DNA of 64,000 bases from DATFQE01 sp963738205 (GCA_963738205.1 CAVTVQ010000007.1:992001-1056000); one strand, 5' to 3'. Numbered from the stretch's first letter, positions 37,063-46,408 are shown. Notes: a model not told the origin generated them from the letters alone. A program made the numbers and translations.

Positions 37063-37740
37063 CTATGCGGGCAGCCGGGCCGCGGCTGCCCGATCGAGCA
37101 GCACAACCGTTCGCCGTTGCTCCGATCGGACGAGGCTGGCCGGCGTCTCCGGGCTCGGCGGCTCGCCAAAAGCGCGCCGGACTGCGTCGGCTTTGGCCTC
37201 ACCGAGCACCAGGAACAGGACGGTTTCCGCTGCGCACAACACCGGAATCGTAAGCGTCACGCGGTCGACGTCCGGGCGCCGGACCGGAACGGCACGACGC
37301 TCGTGCTCTTCGAGCACGGCGTCGTTCGGAAACAGCGAGGCTGTGTGGCCGTCAGGGCCTATGCCCAGAAAGGCGAGGCCAACATGCACGCCCTCGAGCT
37401 CGTCGTGGTAGAGCGCGGCCGCCTCGTCGCCCGACAGCTCGCCACGAATCCTGTGTACGGCTCGCGGCGCCAGCGACAGGTGGTCGAGGAGCGACTCCTT
37501 CGCCAGCCGGTAGTTCGAGCGCGTGTCGTCGGGGGGCACAGAGCGCTCGTCTCCCCACCAGACCTCCGCGCGGCTCCAGTCCGGCTCGAGCTCGGCGGCG
37601 CGAGAGTACGCCGGTCTCGGCGACGAGCCGCCCGAGAGCGCGACATGCATGCCGGCCCGCGCCGCCGCTACAAGCTCCAGCGCGGCCGCCTCCTGCGCCT
37701 CGCCGGCCGTGTCGAAGATGCTGATGTCCGCGTCGCTCAC
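37063..37740 (-). CDS. pgl: 6-phosphogluconolactonase
   Basis: 225 residues: HVALSGGSSPRPAYS, VWWGDERSVPPDDTRSNYRLA and GIGPDGHTASLFP are the Pgl signatures. It hydrolyses 6-phosphogluconolactone in the oxidative pentose phosphate pathway. GTG 37740 overlaps the proC stop (GTGA). Last gene of alkA-isomerase-proC-pgl; no zwf is in the window. Confidence 0.93.
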   Translation of the reverse strand: MSDADISIFDTAGEAQEAAALELVAAARAGMHVALSGGSSPRPAYSRAAELEPDWSRAEVWWGDERSVPPDDTRSNYRLAKESLLDHLSLAPRAVHRIRGELSGDEAAALYHDELEGVHVGLAFLGIGPDGHTASLFPNDAVLEEHERRAVPVRRPDVDRVTLTIPVLCAAETVLFLVLGEAKADAVRRAFGEPPSPETPASLVRSEQRRTVVLLDRAAAARLPA

Positions 37741-38561
37741 GGCTCGCCTGCTGCGAGCTCGCGCGAGCGCACCATTGCCGCCTGGATCGCGTTCAGGAAC
37801 GCCGCCCGGACGCCCGCCTGCTCGAGCTCGTGGATCGCGCGGATCGTCGTCCCGCCGGGAGAGGTGACCATCTCGCGGAGCTCCACAGGGTGCATGTGCT
37901 CGTCGCGCAGGAGCTTGGCGGTGCCGAACATCGTCTGCACGACGAGGTCGGTCGAGATCTCACGCGACAGCCCGAGCAGGATCCCCGCCTCGATCATCGC
38001 CTCGGCGAGCAGGGCGAAGTACGCAGGGCCCGAGCCCGAGACCGCGGTCACCGCGTCCATGTAGGCCTCGGGGACGCGCACGACGCGGCCCACGTGGGTG
38101 AGCACGTCCTCGGCGACGGCAAGGTGCTCCTCGCCGGCGTGGGCGCCGGCGCAGAGGCCGGCCACACCCTCGTGCAACGTGGCCGGGGCGTTCGGCATCG
38201 CGCGGAGAACGGGAACGGGCTCCGCGATCCGCCGCTCGATGGCCGTGGTCGGGACGGCCGCTGCCACCGACACGACCACCTGGTCGGGCGCGAGGAGCCC
38301 GCCGATCTCCCCGAGCAGTACGTCGAAGTCCTGCGGCTTGACCGCGATCACGACGACGCCAGCCTGGGCGATCGCCTCCGCGTTGGAACGCGTCGCCTCG
38401 ACGCCGTGACGCTCGTGCAGCTCGGCCAGCCGGTCGTCGCGACGTGCGGTGACGACGATCTCCTCGGGCCGCCGCCAGCCCGTGCTCAGCAGGCCCGCGA
38501 GCAGCGCCTCGCCGATCTTGCCGCAACCGAGGATCGCGATCCGGCGAGGGTCAGGTGCCAT
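37737..38561 (-). CDS. proC: Pyrroline-5-carboxylate reductase
   Basis: 274 residues: ILGCGKIGEALLAGLL (NADP site), VVIAVKPQDFDVLL, VLRAMPNAPATLHEGV and the family signature VSGSGPAYFALLAEAMIEAG, TSPGGTT near the C-terminus. It performs the last step of proline synthesis. ATG 38561 overlaps the isomerase stop by 11 bases, consistent with coupling in the operon. Confidence 0.95.
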   Translation of the reverse strand: MAPDPRRIAILGCGKIGEALLAGLLSTGWRRPEEIVVTARRDDRLAELHERHGVEATRSNAEAIAQAGVVVIAVKPQDFDVLLGEIGGLLAPDQVVVSVAAAVPTTAIERRIAEPVPVLRAMPNAPATLHEGVAGLCAGAHAGEEHLAVAEDVLTHVGRVVRVPEAYMDAVTAVSGSGPAYFALLAEAMIEAGILLGLSREISTDLVVQTMFGTAKLLRDEHMHPVELREMVTSPGGTTIRAIHELEQAGVRAAFLNAIQAAMVRSRELAAGEP

Positions 38562-39348
38562 GCGCGGAGTCTAGGCGGGTCAGCGCTTCGGCAATCTCCG
38601 CGAGCCTCGTCCTGTCGAGCCCGCCATCCGGAGCGACCGCCGACGCCTCGAGGGTGACGGCGCCGTCGTAGCCGCCGTCACGGAGCCGGCTCAGGAAGCC
38701 GTCGAGATCGAGGCTGCCCTCGCCGGGCAGGAGGTACCGCGTCCGCGGGTCGCCTGGGCGGAGCTCGCCGGCGAAGTCCTTGAGGTGCACGTGGCCGACC
38801 GGCAGCCCGGCGTCGGGCGCCCGCTCCAGCTGGCCGTGCAGGGCGAGGAACTCGGTGTCGAGGACGACGAGGCAGCGCGGATCGCGCTCGACCGCGCGGG
38901 CGGCGTTCACGAGCGGCGAGCCGACGCTGCACGGGATCGTCTCGATCCCCAGCCTGAGGCCGTGTGCCTCCACGGCGTCGATGCACGCCGGGAGCAGCTC
39001 GAGGTTTCGCTCCAGGTGCCGGTCGCCGACGGGGAGCTCCCAGAGGTGGAGAACGAGCAGGCGGGCGCCGAGGCCGGCGGCGAGGTGCGCATTCGCCTCC
39101 AGCCGGTCGACGGCTCCGGCGTCGCCCTCGCTGAGGCGCGCGCCGATCGGCTTCTCCGCGTGGGCCGTCACCACCGGCAACGCCAGCTCGGCCAGGTCGG
39201 CCGCGACGCCCTCGCCGCCCTCGATCCAGCCCGGGTAGATCGAGAGCTCGTAGCCGTCGACCGGCAGCGCACGCACATCAGCGACCAGACGGTGGTCCAC
39301 CCGTGTCGGGTAGTGCGTGACGCAGCCGGTGGAGGCGAGAACCCGCAC
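38551..39348 (-). CDS. Sugar phosphate isomerase/epimerase (xylose-isomerase-like TIM barrel)
   Basis: 265 residues with the AP-endonuclease-2/xylose isomerase barrel pattern: metal ligands in GIETIPCS, LVVLDTEFLAL, VGHVHLKDF and VTLEASA. Substrate unknown; related proteins act on sugars, inosose or hydroxypyruvate. GTG 39348 directly follows the alkA stop. The order with proC and pgl does not define its pathway. Confidence 0.8.
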   Translation of the reverse strand: MRVLASTGCVTHYPTRVDHRLVADVRALPVDGYELSIYPGWIEGGEGVAADLAELALPVVTAHAEKPIGARLSEGDAGAVDRLEANAHLAAGLGARLLVLHLWELPVGDRHLERNLELLPACIDAVEAHGLRLGIETIPCSVGSPLVNAARAVERDPRCLVVLDTEFLALHGQLERAPDAGLPVGHVHLKDFAGELRPGDPRTRYLLPGEGSLDLDGFLSRLRDGGYDGAVTLEASAVAPDGGLDRTRLAEIAEALTRLDSAHGT

Positions 39349-40218
39349 TCAAGCGGCGGCGTACCGGGCGCGCACGCGGCTCTGGCGGATCTGTGCCGGA
39401 GTCGAGCGGACAGGGACGAGGCCGCGGCTCCAGCCGGCGAGCAGGTAGACGCTCGCGAGCCCCTGCCACTCGCCGTACTGGGCCAGCAGCTCGTCCGTCT
39501 CCTCGGCCTCGACCCAGCGGCCGCGGATCGCCGACAGCAGCTTGATCAGGCCGAGGTCGCGCGCGATGCCGCGGTCGTAGCGGCCCAGGCCCTCGAGGAA
39601 GATCACGCCCACCGACCAGGGGCCAAGCCCGCGTTCGCGGCCGAGGCGGTCCGCGACGCCGTCCCCCGACAACCCGCGCAGGCGCTCGAGGTCGAGCGAC
39701 CGGCACAGGCGCACGAGCGTCGCGGCCTTCCGCGCCGAGAGGCCGAGCCGCTGCAGCTGCGCGGGCGAGAAGCGCGCGAGCGCCTCGGCGGTTGGGGGCG
39801 AGCCCGCCGCGCGGAGGACACGGCGCTCGATCGTCCTCGCCTCGCTCGTGGTGATCAGCTGGCCGGCGACCGCGCGCAGGAGCGCGTGGGCGACCGTGGC
39901 GGTCCGAAGCGGCCTGAGGCCACGGAGGTGCTTCGTGGCGCGCCCGACGAGCGGGTCGTCCGTGAAGCGGCGCAGGAACTCGGAGTGGTCGTCGTCGAGC
40001 GCGAGCACGAAGCGCAGCTGCTCGAGCCCGGCGTCGGTCTCCGCCCGCAGGCGCAGCGACCCGTCGCGCCGTTGCGCGGCGATCCCGCGCTCGACGCGCC
40101 CGTCGACCGACAGCAGCGCAGAGAACAGGCCCTCGCGATAGGAGCGCGTCTCGGCGGCTCGGCCCGAAAGGGCGAGCGAGAAGGGCCCACGGGGCCGAAC
40201 GTCGGCTTCCACCGGCAC
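39349..40218 (-). CDS. alkA: DNA-3-methyladenine glycosylase II (AlkA-like)
   Basis: 289 residues of the helix-hairpin-helix glycosylase superfamily: RTATVAHALLRAVAGQLITTSEA, the hairpin GLSARKAATLVRLC, GIGxWT-like LGPWSVGVIFLEGLGRYD with the catalytic aspartate, and a C-terminal helix. It removes alkylated purines. TATGCT (40230-40225) lies six bases before GTG 40218, so a longer reading from 40344 is rejected. Confidence 0.85.
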   Translation of the reverse strand: MPVEADVRPRGPFSLALSGRAAETRSYREGLFSALLSVDGRVERGIAAQRRDGSLRLRAETDAGLEQLRFVLALDDDHSEFLRRFTDDPLVGRATKHLRGLRPLRTATVAHALLRAVAGQLITTSEARTIERRVLRAAGSPPTAEALARFSPAQLQRLGLSARKAATLVRLCRSLDLERLRGLSGDGVADRLGRERGLGPWSVGVIFLEGLGRYDRGIARDLGLIKLLSAIRGRWVEAEETDELLAQYGEWQGLASVYLLAGWSRGLVPVRSTPAQIRQSRVRARYAAA

Positions 40219-40282
40219 CGGTCGAGCATAGGGTGCGGCTCGGTCGCGCCAGCCGTTTGACCGATCGGGGTACCGTTCCGGC

Positions 40283-40768
40283 ATGAGCGAGTCGATCGAT
40301 CCGCGTGCCGACATCGGCCACGTCCATCTGAAGGTGTCCGACATCGACCGCGCCCTCGCCTTCTACCGCGACGTGCTCGGCTTCGACGAGATGACCCGCA
40401 TCGGCGACCAGGCGGCGTTCATCTCCGCCGGCGGCTACCACCACCACATCGGGCTCAACACCTGGGAGTCGAAGGGCGGTCAGCCGCCGCCTCCGGGCAC
40501 GACCGGGCTCTACCACGTCGCGATCCGGTACCCGGACCGCACTGCTCTCGCGAAGGCGCTCCGCCGCGTCGTCGAGGCCGGCGTGCCGCTCTCCGGCGCC
40601 TCGGACCACGGCGTGAGCGAGGCGATCTACCTGCGCGATCCCGACGACAACGGGATCGAGCTCTACCGCGACCGCCCGCAGGAGGAGTGGCCGCGGACGC
40701 CGGACGGCGAGTTCACGATGTTCACACAGCCGCTGGACCTGAGCGCGCTGCTCGCGGAGGCCGGCTGA
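40283..40768 (+). CDS. VOC-superfamily (glyoxalase/dioxygenase-like) protein
   Basis: 161 residues with paired beta-alpha-beta modules: IGHVHLKVSDIDRALAFYRDVLGF, GGYHHHIGLNTWE, LYHVAIRYPD and DPDDNGIELYRD, placing His and Glu metal ligands as in catechol-2,3-dioxygenase-like or CatE-type proteins. Substrate unknown. TACCGT (40271-40276) is six bases before ATG 40283. One-base overlap with the next gene. Confidence 0.88.
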   Translation: MSESIDPRADIGHVHLKVSDIDRALAFYRDVLGFDEMTRIGDQAAFISAGGYHHHIGLNTWESKGGQPPPPGTTGLYHVAIRYPDRTALAKALRRVVEAGVPLSGASDHGVSEAIYLRDPDDNGIELYRDRPQEEWPRTPDGEFTMFTQPLDLSALLAEAG

Positions 40769-41016
40769 TGGGCAAGGGGTACGCCGAGGGGCCGGCCGCC
40801 GAGGAGGCGCAGGCACGCATGGACGCCCTCGAGCTCGGCCTCGACGGGGTGGAGAAGCCGGCGGTTCGTGCGGCCGTGTTCGGCTCCACCGACGACGAGC
40901 CGGAGCGCCACTTTCTCGGGTGGGCGGACGAGGTCGACGCCGACGCGCTCTTCGCCGACGGCAAGGCCTGGGGCCTGACCGTGGTGCGGGTCAGCCGCGA
41001 CGCGCTGTCCGCCTAG
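40768..41016 (+). CDS. Small conserved hypothetical protein, 82 residues
   Basis: Acidic protein with KGYAEGPAAEEAQARMDALE at the start and DADALFADGKAWGLTVVRVSRDAL near the end. ATG 40768 shares its A with the stop of the VOC gene, so the two are co-translated. Function not known. It ends in a 4-base overlap with the convergent methyltransferase gene. Confidence 0.7.
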   Translation: MGKGYAEGPAAEEAQARMDALELGLDGVEKPAVRAAVFGSTDDEPERHFLGWADEVDADALFADGKAWGLTVVRVSRDALSA

Positions 41017-42113
41017 GGCACGAGTCGATAGAAGCGGTAGAAGTCGCTCTCGATCGGGAGCACCTCGACTGCCGAGAAGCCTGCTTCGCTCGCGTAGCGT
41101 CGCACCGTGTCCGCCCGCATGACCGTGCCCGTCCCAGCCGGATCATCGCCGACCATGCCGACCGGCAGGCAGTGGAGGACGCTGACGCCGTAGTAGAAGC
41201 GCTCGAGCTCGTCGGCAGGTGCGGTGAAGGCCTCGCCCACGAGCTCGTCGCCGACGAAGACCGAGCCGCCGTCGGCGAGCATCCCCCGGGTCGCGCTGAG
41301 GACGTCGACGGGTCTGGACATGTCGTGCAGCGACTCGAGGATCGTGACGAGGTCGTAGCGGCCGGCGAGACCGGGGTCGGCGCCGTCGCGCTGGGCGAAC
41401 GTCACACGATCGCGGACGTCGGGGCTGCCGTCGAGCACCTGCTGTGCGCGCTGGATCGATGCTTCGTCGAGGTCGATGCCGTCGACGTGCACCTTCGGGT
41501 AGGCCCGCGCGATCGCCACGCTCGAGTGGCCGTGCCCGCACGCGAGGTCGGCGACGCGGGCCGGAGGGTCGGCGCGGAGCCGCTCGTCGATCGCCGGCAC
41601 GGACGGCAGCCACTCCTGACCGAGCAGGTTGCGGAAGAGCGGGCGGGTGAACGCTCCTTGCGCCTCGTGTAGCTCGTCGCCGTACTCCTCGTACGGCACT
41701 CCCTCACCGGCTCGGAAGGCCGTCATGAGCCGTTCGAGCGTCAAGGCGCAGGCGAGGTGCCAGCGTGCGAACGGCGCGGCGTAGTTGAGGCTGTCCTCGT
41801 CGAGGAGCACCTCGTCGTGGCCGGCCGGCAACGAGAAGCGGCGCTCGTCCTGGGCGGCGCTCGGGTCGTCGACGTCGAGGATCCCAGCCGCGGCCTGCTG
41901 CTCGAGCCACTCGCGCGCGTAACGGGGGTGGATGCCGGACGCCTCGGCGAGCGCTCCCGGCGTGAGCGGCCCACGTTCGCCGAGGGCGGCATAGAGGCCG
42001 AGCCGGTGTCCGAGATAGAGGCAGCCGAGCTCGAACGAGGCGATCGTGGCGCCGAAGAGGCGCTCCACGAGGGCGTCGCGGCGCGCGGAGGCAAGGGAGG
42101 CGCTGGACGTCAT
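41013..42113 (-). CDS. SAM-dependent methyltransferase with N-terminal winged-helix-like domain
   Basis: 366 residues. The N-terminal 90 residues form a winged-helix dimer domain (RLGLYAALGERGPLTPGALAEASGI), as in small-molecule O-methyltransferases and related regulators. The Rossmann part begins VADLACGHGHSSVAIARAYP (motif I), VDGIDLDEASI (acidic loop), VTILESLHDM. Target unknown. AGGAGGT lies five bases before ATG 42113, unlike the leaderless genes around it. Confidence 0.82.
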   Translation of the reverse strand: MTSSASLASARRDALVERLFGATIASFELGCLYLGHRLGLYAALGERGPLTPGALAEASGIHPRYAREWLEQQAAAGILDVDDPSAAQDERRFSLPAGHDEVLLDEDSLNYAAPFARWHLACALTLERLMTAFRAGEGVPYEEYGDELHEAQGAFTRPLFRNLLGQEWLPSVPAIDERLRADPPARVADLACGHGHSSVAIARAYPKVHVDGIDLDEASIQRAQQVLDGSPDVRDRVTFAQRDGADPGLAGRYDLVTILESLHDMSRPVDVLSATRGMLADGGSVFVGDELVGEAFTAPADELERFYYGVSVLHCLPVGMVGDDPAGTGTVMRADTVRRYASEAGFSAVEVLPIESDFYRFYRLVP

Positions 42114-42189
42114 CTGAACCTCCTGGAGGGGTCACGCCGATGGTAGATCCACCGGCAGGAGCCGTCACGCGCGGGGCGAAGTCGCCCGG

Positions 42190-42549
42190 GTGCTCGCCCG
42201 CCTGCCGCTGGTGCTGCTCCGCCTCGAGGGGCTCGTGCTCTTCGGGGCGGCGCTCACGCTCTACGTCCGCGAGGACTTCTCCATCCTGGCGCTCGTCGTC
42301 CTGTTCCTGGCGCCCGACCTCTCGTTCCTCGGTCTGGCGGCCGGTCCGCGCGTCGGCGCCGTCGCGTACGACTCGGTGCACACCTACGTCGGCCCGATCC
42401 TGCTTGCGTCGGTCTCCGCAATCGTGGAATGGGACGCGGGCGTGCTGCTCGGGTTGATCTGGCTGGCCCACATCGGGCTCGACCGCGCGCTCGGCTACGG
42501 CCTGCGCTATCCGGACGCCTTCGGCGAGTCGCACCTCCAGCGTGTGTGA
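42190..42549 (+). CDS. DUF4260 family small membrane protein
   Basis: 119 residues with about four helices: LLRLEGLVLFGAALTLY, FSILALVVLFLAPDLSFL, SVHTYVGPILLA and LIWLAHIGLDRALGYGLRYP, which is the DUF4260 pattern. Function unknown; the family is found scattered among soil bacteria. GTG 42190 is the best start. Divergent from the methyltransferase. Confidence 0.82.
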   Translation: MLARLPLVLLRLEGLVLFGAALTLYVREDFSILALVVLFLAPDLSFLGLAAGPRVGAVAYDSVHTYVGPILLASVSAIVEWDAGVLLGLIWLAHIGLDRALGYGLRYPDAFGESHLQRV

Positions 42550-42680
42550 CCTGTTCGCGCGCCCGACAAGCGGGTGCAAGCCCCCCGCCGTCAGGCTAGG
42601 CGAACCGGACGCACGTGTCCGTGGCGGTTCTGTGCCTGAAGCGTGTCGCTTTCCGCACAGCGGAGACTAGGCTCAGGACG

Positions 42681-43105
42681 ATGCCGAAGGCGATCGGAAC
42701 GCTGCTGGCGGCTCTCGCGGTCACTACGCTGCCGGCCCAGGCGGCGCCCGACAAGACGACGTTCGTCCGCTTCCAGACGCCTCCAGGAACATCGGCTGTC
42801 TCTATTCCGCCGGGCTCGACCGCCGCCCGGCCTACCTGCGCTGCGACATCCTCAGCGGCCTCAAGCCGGAGCCACGCCGCGCGTGCCAGCTCGACTGGAC
42901 CGGCTACACGCTGCTCGTGCGCGGAGCTGCTCGTGCGACGTGCGCCGGCGACACCGTCTACGACCGGAAGGCTCGGACCCTGGGCTACGGCAAGACCTGG
43001 AAGCAGGACGGCTTCGCCTGCACGTCCCGTCGCTCGGGCCTGCGCTGTACGAACGCCGCACGGCGCGGATTCATCCTCGCTCGAGCCCGCTCGCGCACCT
43101 TGTGA
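42681..43105 (+). CDS. DUF6636-like small secreted protein (one frameshift)
   Basis: ATG 42681 follows TAGGCT (42668-42673) by seven bases. A signal peptide (AIGTLLAALAVTTLPAQAA) precedes RFQTP; near 42788 the frame changes, and adding one base gives RNIGCLYSAGLDRR, AYLRCDILSGL, LVRGAARATCAGDTV and GFACTSRRSGLRCTN. The FxTPSxNIxC and LRCDI motifs with six cysteines match secreted actinobacterial DUF6636 proteins, probably disulfide-bonded. The break may be a sequence error. Confidence 0.65.
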
Positions 43106-43151
43106 GCACGCCCTGAAGCGCCTTGTGGGGCACTGCTAGCCTCACACAGCG

Positions 43152-44987
43152 ATGGCCAAGCCCGTCGAGCAGGTCGACCGTGTGATCATCCGTTTCGCCG
43201 GCGATTCCGGTGACGGCATGCAGCTGACGGGATCCCGCTTCACAAGTGAGACGGCCGTGCTCGGTAACGACCTCTCGACGCTGCCCGACTTCCCGGCCGA
43301 GATCCGCGCGCCCGCTGGCTCGCTGCCGGGCGTCTCCGGCTTCCAGATCCACTTCTCCGACCACGACATCCTCACCCCGGGCGACGCCCCCAACGTGCTC
43401 GTGGCGATGAACCCGGCCGCGCTGCGCACCAACCTGCGCGACCTGCCGAAGGGCGGCACGCTGATCGTCAACCGCGACGCCTTCACCGAGCGCAACCTCG
43501 AAAAGGCCGGCTACACGTCCAACCCGCTCGAGGACGGGACGGTCGCCGACTTCAACGTCCACGATGTGCCGCTCACGACGATGACGATCGAGGCGCTCAA
43601 GGAGATCGACGTCACGAAGCGCGAGGCGGAGCGCTCGAAGAACATGTTCGCGCTCGGCCTGATGTCGTGGCTGTACCACCGTCCGACCGACGGCACGATC
43701 GCGTTCCTCGAGCGCAAGTTCGCCTCGATGCCGGCGATTGCCGAGGCGAACGTCAAGGCCTTCAAGGCGGGCTGGGCGTACGGCGAGACGAGCGAGGACT
43801 TCGCCGTCACCTACGAGGTCGCGCCGGCCAAGATGGCGCCCGGCACCTACCGCAACATCACGGGCAACCAGGCGCTCTCGCTCGGTCTCGTGGCCGCGAG
43901 CGTGCAGTCGAAGCTGCCGCTCTTCCTCGGCGCTTACCCGATCACCCCGGCCTCCGGGATCCTCGAGGAGCTCGCGCGGTACAAGCACTTCGGCGTTCGT
44001 ACCTTCCAGGCCGAGGACGAGATCTCCGCCGTCGGCGCCGCGCTCGGCGCCGCGTTCGGCGGCTCGCTCGGCGTCTCCACCTCGAGCGGCCCCGGCGTCG
44101 TGCTCAAGGCCGAGACGATCGGGCTTGCCATCGCGCTCGAGCTGCCGCTGCTGATCCTCGACATCCAGCGCGCCGGGCCGTCCACGGGAATGCCGACGAA
44201 GCCGGAGCAGGCCGACCTGCTGATGGTGATGTTCGGGAGGAACTCGGAGTCGCCGGTGCCGGTGATCGCCGCGCCCACCCCGGGCGGCTGCTTCGACGTC
44301 GCGATCGAGGCGACGCGGATCGCGCTCAAATACCGCACGCCCGTCTATCTGCTCTCCGACGCCTATCTGGCAAACGGGTCCGAGCCGTGGTTGTTGCCCG
44401 ACGTCGAGTCGCTGCCGGACATCTCGACCGCGTTTGCCGAGCCGGCCCAGCACGAGGGCGACTTCATGCCGTACAAGCGCGATCCCGAGACGCTCGCGCG
44501 ACCTTGGGCGATTCCAGGCACGCCGGGCCTCGAGCACCGGATCGGCGGGCTCGAAAAGGCCGACGTCACGGGCAACATCTCCTACGACCCCGACAACCAC
44601 GACCTGATGGTGCGCCTGCGCGCGCGTAAGGTCGCAGGGATCGCCGCCGACATCCCCGAGCTCCACGTCGACGATCCCGACGGTGCCGACTTGCTCGTGC
44701 TCGGCTGGGGTGGCACGTACGGGCCGATCACCGCCGCCGTCCGCCGGCTGCGCCGCGAGGGAAAGAAGGTCGCGCAGGCTCATCTCACCTACCTGAATCC
44801 GTTCCCGCGCAACACGGGCGAGTTGCTCCGCCGCTACCCGAAGGTGCTGATCCCCGAGATCAACCTGGGCCAGCTGGTGAAGCTCGTGCGCGCCGAGTTC
44901 CTCGTCGACGCCGTCGGCTACCACCGCGTCAGCGGGCAGCCGTTCCGCTCCGACGAGCTCGCCGAGGCGATCGAGGCGATGCTGTGA
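43152..44987 (+). CDS. korA: 2-oxoacid:ferredoxin oxidoreductase, alpha subunit (gamma-alpha fusion)
   Basis: 611 residues. Residues 1-190 are the gamma domain (IIRFAGDSGDGMQLTGSRF); residues about 200-611 the alpha domain (TGNQALSLGLVAAS, YPITPASGILEELARY, AEDEISAVGAALGA, TSSGPGVVLKAE, GMPTKPEQADLL). With KorB it converts 2-oxoglutarate (or a similar acid) to the acyl-CoA and reduced ferredoxin, as in actinobacterial KorAB that replaces or adds to 2-oxoglutarate dehydrogenase. TAGCCT lies nine bases before ATG 43152. GTGA overlap with the next gene. Confidence 0.93.
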   Translation: MAKPVEQVDRVIIRFAGDSGDGMQLTGSRFTSETAVLGNDLSTLPDFPAEIRAPAGSLPGVSGFQIHFSDHDILTPGDAPNVLVAMNPAALRTNLRDLPKGGTLIVNRDAFTERNLEKAGYTSNPLEDGTVADFNVHDVPLTTMTIEALKEIDVTKREAERSKNMFALGLMSWLYHRPTDGTIAFLERKFASMPAIAEANVKAFKAGWAYGETSEDFAVTYEVAPAKMAPGTYRNITGNQALSLGLVAASVQSKLPLFLGAYPITPASGILEELARYKHFGVRTFQAEDEISAVGAALGAAFGGSLGVSTSSGPGVVLKAETIGLAIALELPLLILDIQRAGPSTGMPTKPEQADLLMVMFGRNSESPVPVIAAPTPGGCFDVAIEATRIALKYRTPVYLLSDAYLANGSEPWLLPDVESLPDISTAFAEPAQHEGDFMPYKRDPETLARPWAIPGTPGLEHRIGGLEKADVTGNISYDPDNHDLMVRLRARKVAGIAADIPELHVDDPDGADLLVLGWGGTYGPITAAVRRLRREGKKVAQAHLTYLNPFPRNTGELLRRYPKVLIPEINLGQLVKLVRAEFLVDAVGYHRVSGQPFRSDELAEAIEAML

Positions 44988-45175
44988 GCGTCTTCGACTA
45001 CCGGGCGACGAAGGACGGCAAGGTCTTCATCTCGCACGAGGGCCGCGACGTCACCACCTTGCGCGGCGGCTACGCGGCGCGTTTCCTGGATCGCGTGCGC
45101 GACGCCGGCGAGGACGAGGCTCAGCTGGCGATGGCCAAGGCAACCGGCAACTTCAAGCGGGGGAACGAGAGATGA
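44984..45175 (+). CDS. Small protein encoded between korA and korB (63 residues)
   Basis: Overlaps korA by GTGA and korB by ATGA, so it is translated as part of the enzyme operon. Sequence features: FDYRATKDGKVFISHEGRDVTTLRG, RFLDRV, ending KATGNFKRGNER. There are no cysteines, so it is not a ferredoxin; it could be an assembly or stability subunit. I know no named family. Confidence 0.8.
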   Translation: MSVFDYRATKDGKVFISHEGRDVTTLRGGYAARFLDRVRDAGEDEAQLAMAKATGNFKRGNER

Positions 45176-46194
45176 GCGAAGGCAACGGCGGCAAGCCGCT
45201 CGTGCAGCTGACCGCAAAGGACTTCAAGTCCGACCAGGAGGTGCGCTGGTGCCCTGGCTGCGGCGACTACGCGATCCTCGCCGCGATGCAGGCCTTCATG
45301 CCCGAGCTCGGGATCCCGCGCGAGCGGATTGTGTTCGTCTCCGGAATCGGCTGCGCGGCCCGCTTCCCGTACTACATGGAGACGTACGGGATGCACTCCA
45401 TCCACGGACGCGCGCCGGCGATCGCAACCGGACTGTCCACGTCTCGCCCTGACCTGTCTGTCTGGGTCGTGACGGGCGACGGCGACGCGCTGTCGATCGG
45501 CGGCAACCATCTGATCCATGCGCTTCGTCGCAACGTGAACATCAAGATCCTGATGTTCAACAACCAGATCTACGGACTCACGAAGGGCCAGTACTCGCCC
45601 ACCTCGGAGCTCGGCAAGGTGACGAAGTCGACGCCGATGGGCTCCCTCGACTGGCCTTTCAACCCAATCTCGCTCGCGCTGGGCGCGGAGGCCTCGTTCG
45701 TCGCACGCGCGATCGACACCGACCGCAAGCAGCAGACCGAGGTCCTGCGCAAAGCGGCCGCGCACAAGGGCGCGGCCTTCGTCGAGATCTACCAGAACTG
45801 CAACGTCTACAACGACGGCGCCTTCGACGTCGTCCGCGACGACAAGACGAACCGCATCGTCCTGGAGCACGGCGCGCCGATCCGCTTCGGCGAGGACGGC
45901 GAGAAGGGCGTCATCCAGCGCAGCGACGGCACGGTCGAGATCGTCGAGACGGCCAAGGTCGGCGAGGAGAACCTGCTCGTCCACGACGAGCACCGCGAAA
46001 GCCCGTCACTCGCGTTCGGCCTTTCGCGCTTGGCTCATGGACCGACGGGCCCGCTGCCGATCGGCGTCTTCCGCAACATCGAGCGGCCGGTCTACGACGA
46101 GCTGATGAGCCAGCAGCTGGAGTCGGCGAAAGCGGAGCGCGAGGCCGACCTGCGTTTGCTGCTGCACTCAGGCGACACCTGGCAGATCGGCTAG
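45172..46194 (+). CDS. korB: 2-oxoacid:ferredoxin oxidoreductase, beta subunit
   Basis: 340 residues. WCPGCGDYAIL holds two of the Fe-S cysteines, SGIGCAARFPYYM the third region; GDGDALSIGGNHLIHALRRNVNI is the thiamine-diphosphate-binding block with FNNQIYGLTKGQYSPTS after it. A late NCNVYND carries another cysteine. Forms the catalytic beta half of KorAB. Last gene of the operon. Confidence 0.93.
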   Translation: MSEGNGGKPLVQLTAKDFKSDQEVRWCPGCGDYAILAAMQAFMPELGIPRERIVFVSGIGCAARFPYYMETYGMHSIHGRAPAIATGLSTSRPDLSVWVVTGDGDALSIGGNHLIHALRRNVNIKILMFNNQIYGLTKGQYSPTSELGKVTKSTPMGSLDWPFNPISLALGAEASFVARAIDTDRKQQTEVLRKAAAHKGAAFVEIYQNCNVYNDGAFDVVRDDKTNRIVLEHGAPIRFGEDGEKGVIQRSDGTVEIVETAKVGEENLLVHDEHRESPSLAFGLSRLAHGPTGPLPIGVFRNIERPVYDELMSQQLESAKAEREADLRLLLHSGDTWQIG

Positions 46195-46249
46195 CGATCG
46201 GCTGACAGCGCGCCGAGGTCCATGTCCATGCGGCCGCGCACGCGCACCG

Positions 46250-46408
46250 CTACGGGATCAGGCCGGCCACGCGTGCGATCGCGGCGATGACGTTGCCCGC
46301 GAGGAGCGCCAGTGCGCCCAGACTCGCGATCGTGATCACCGTGAGCACGACGCCGTACTCGGCCATCGTCTGGCCGGACTCGTTCGAGAAGAGCGTCTTT
46401 CTGGACAC
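46250..46408 (-). CDS. Flp/Fap-type pilin component
   Basis: 52 residues: a short charged leader, then GQTMAEYGVVLTVITIASLGALALLAGNV, the Flp pilin signature with the conserved Glu-Tyr after the likely prepilin cleavage point. GTG 46408 is preceded by GGAGG at 8 bases. Tad-type secretion genes that would assemble it are not in the window. A paralogue lies at 48743. Confidence 0.88.
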   Translation of the reverse strand: MSRKTLFSNESGQTMAEYGVVLTVITIASLGALALLAGNVIAAIARVAGLIP

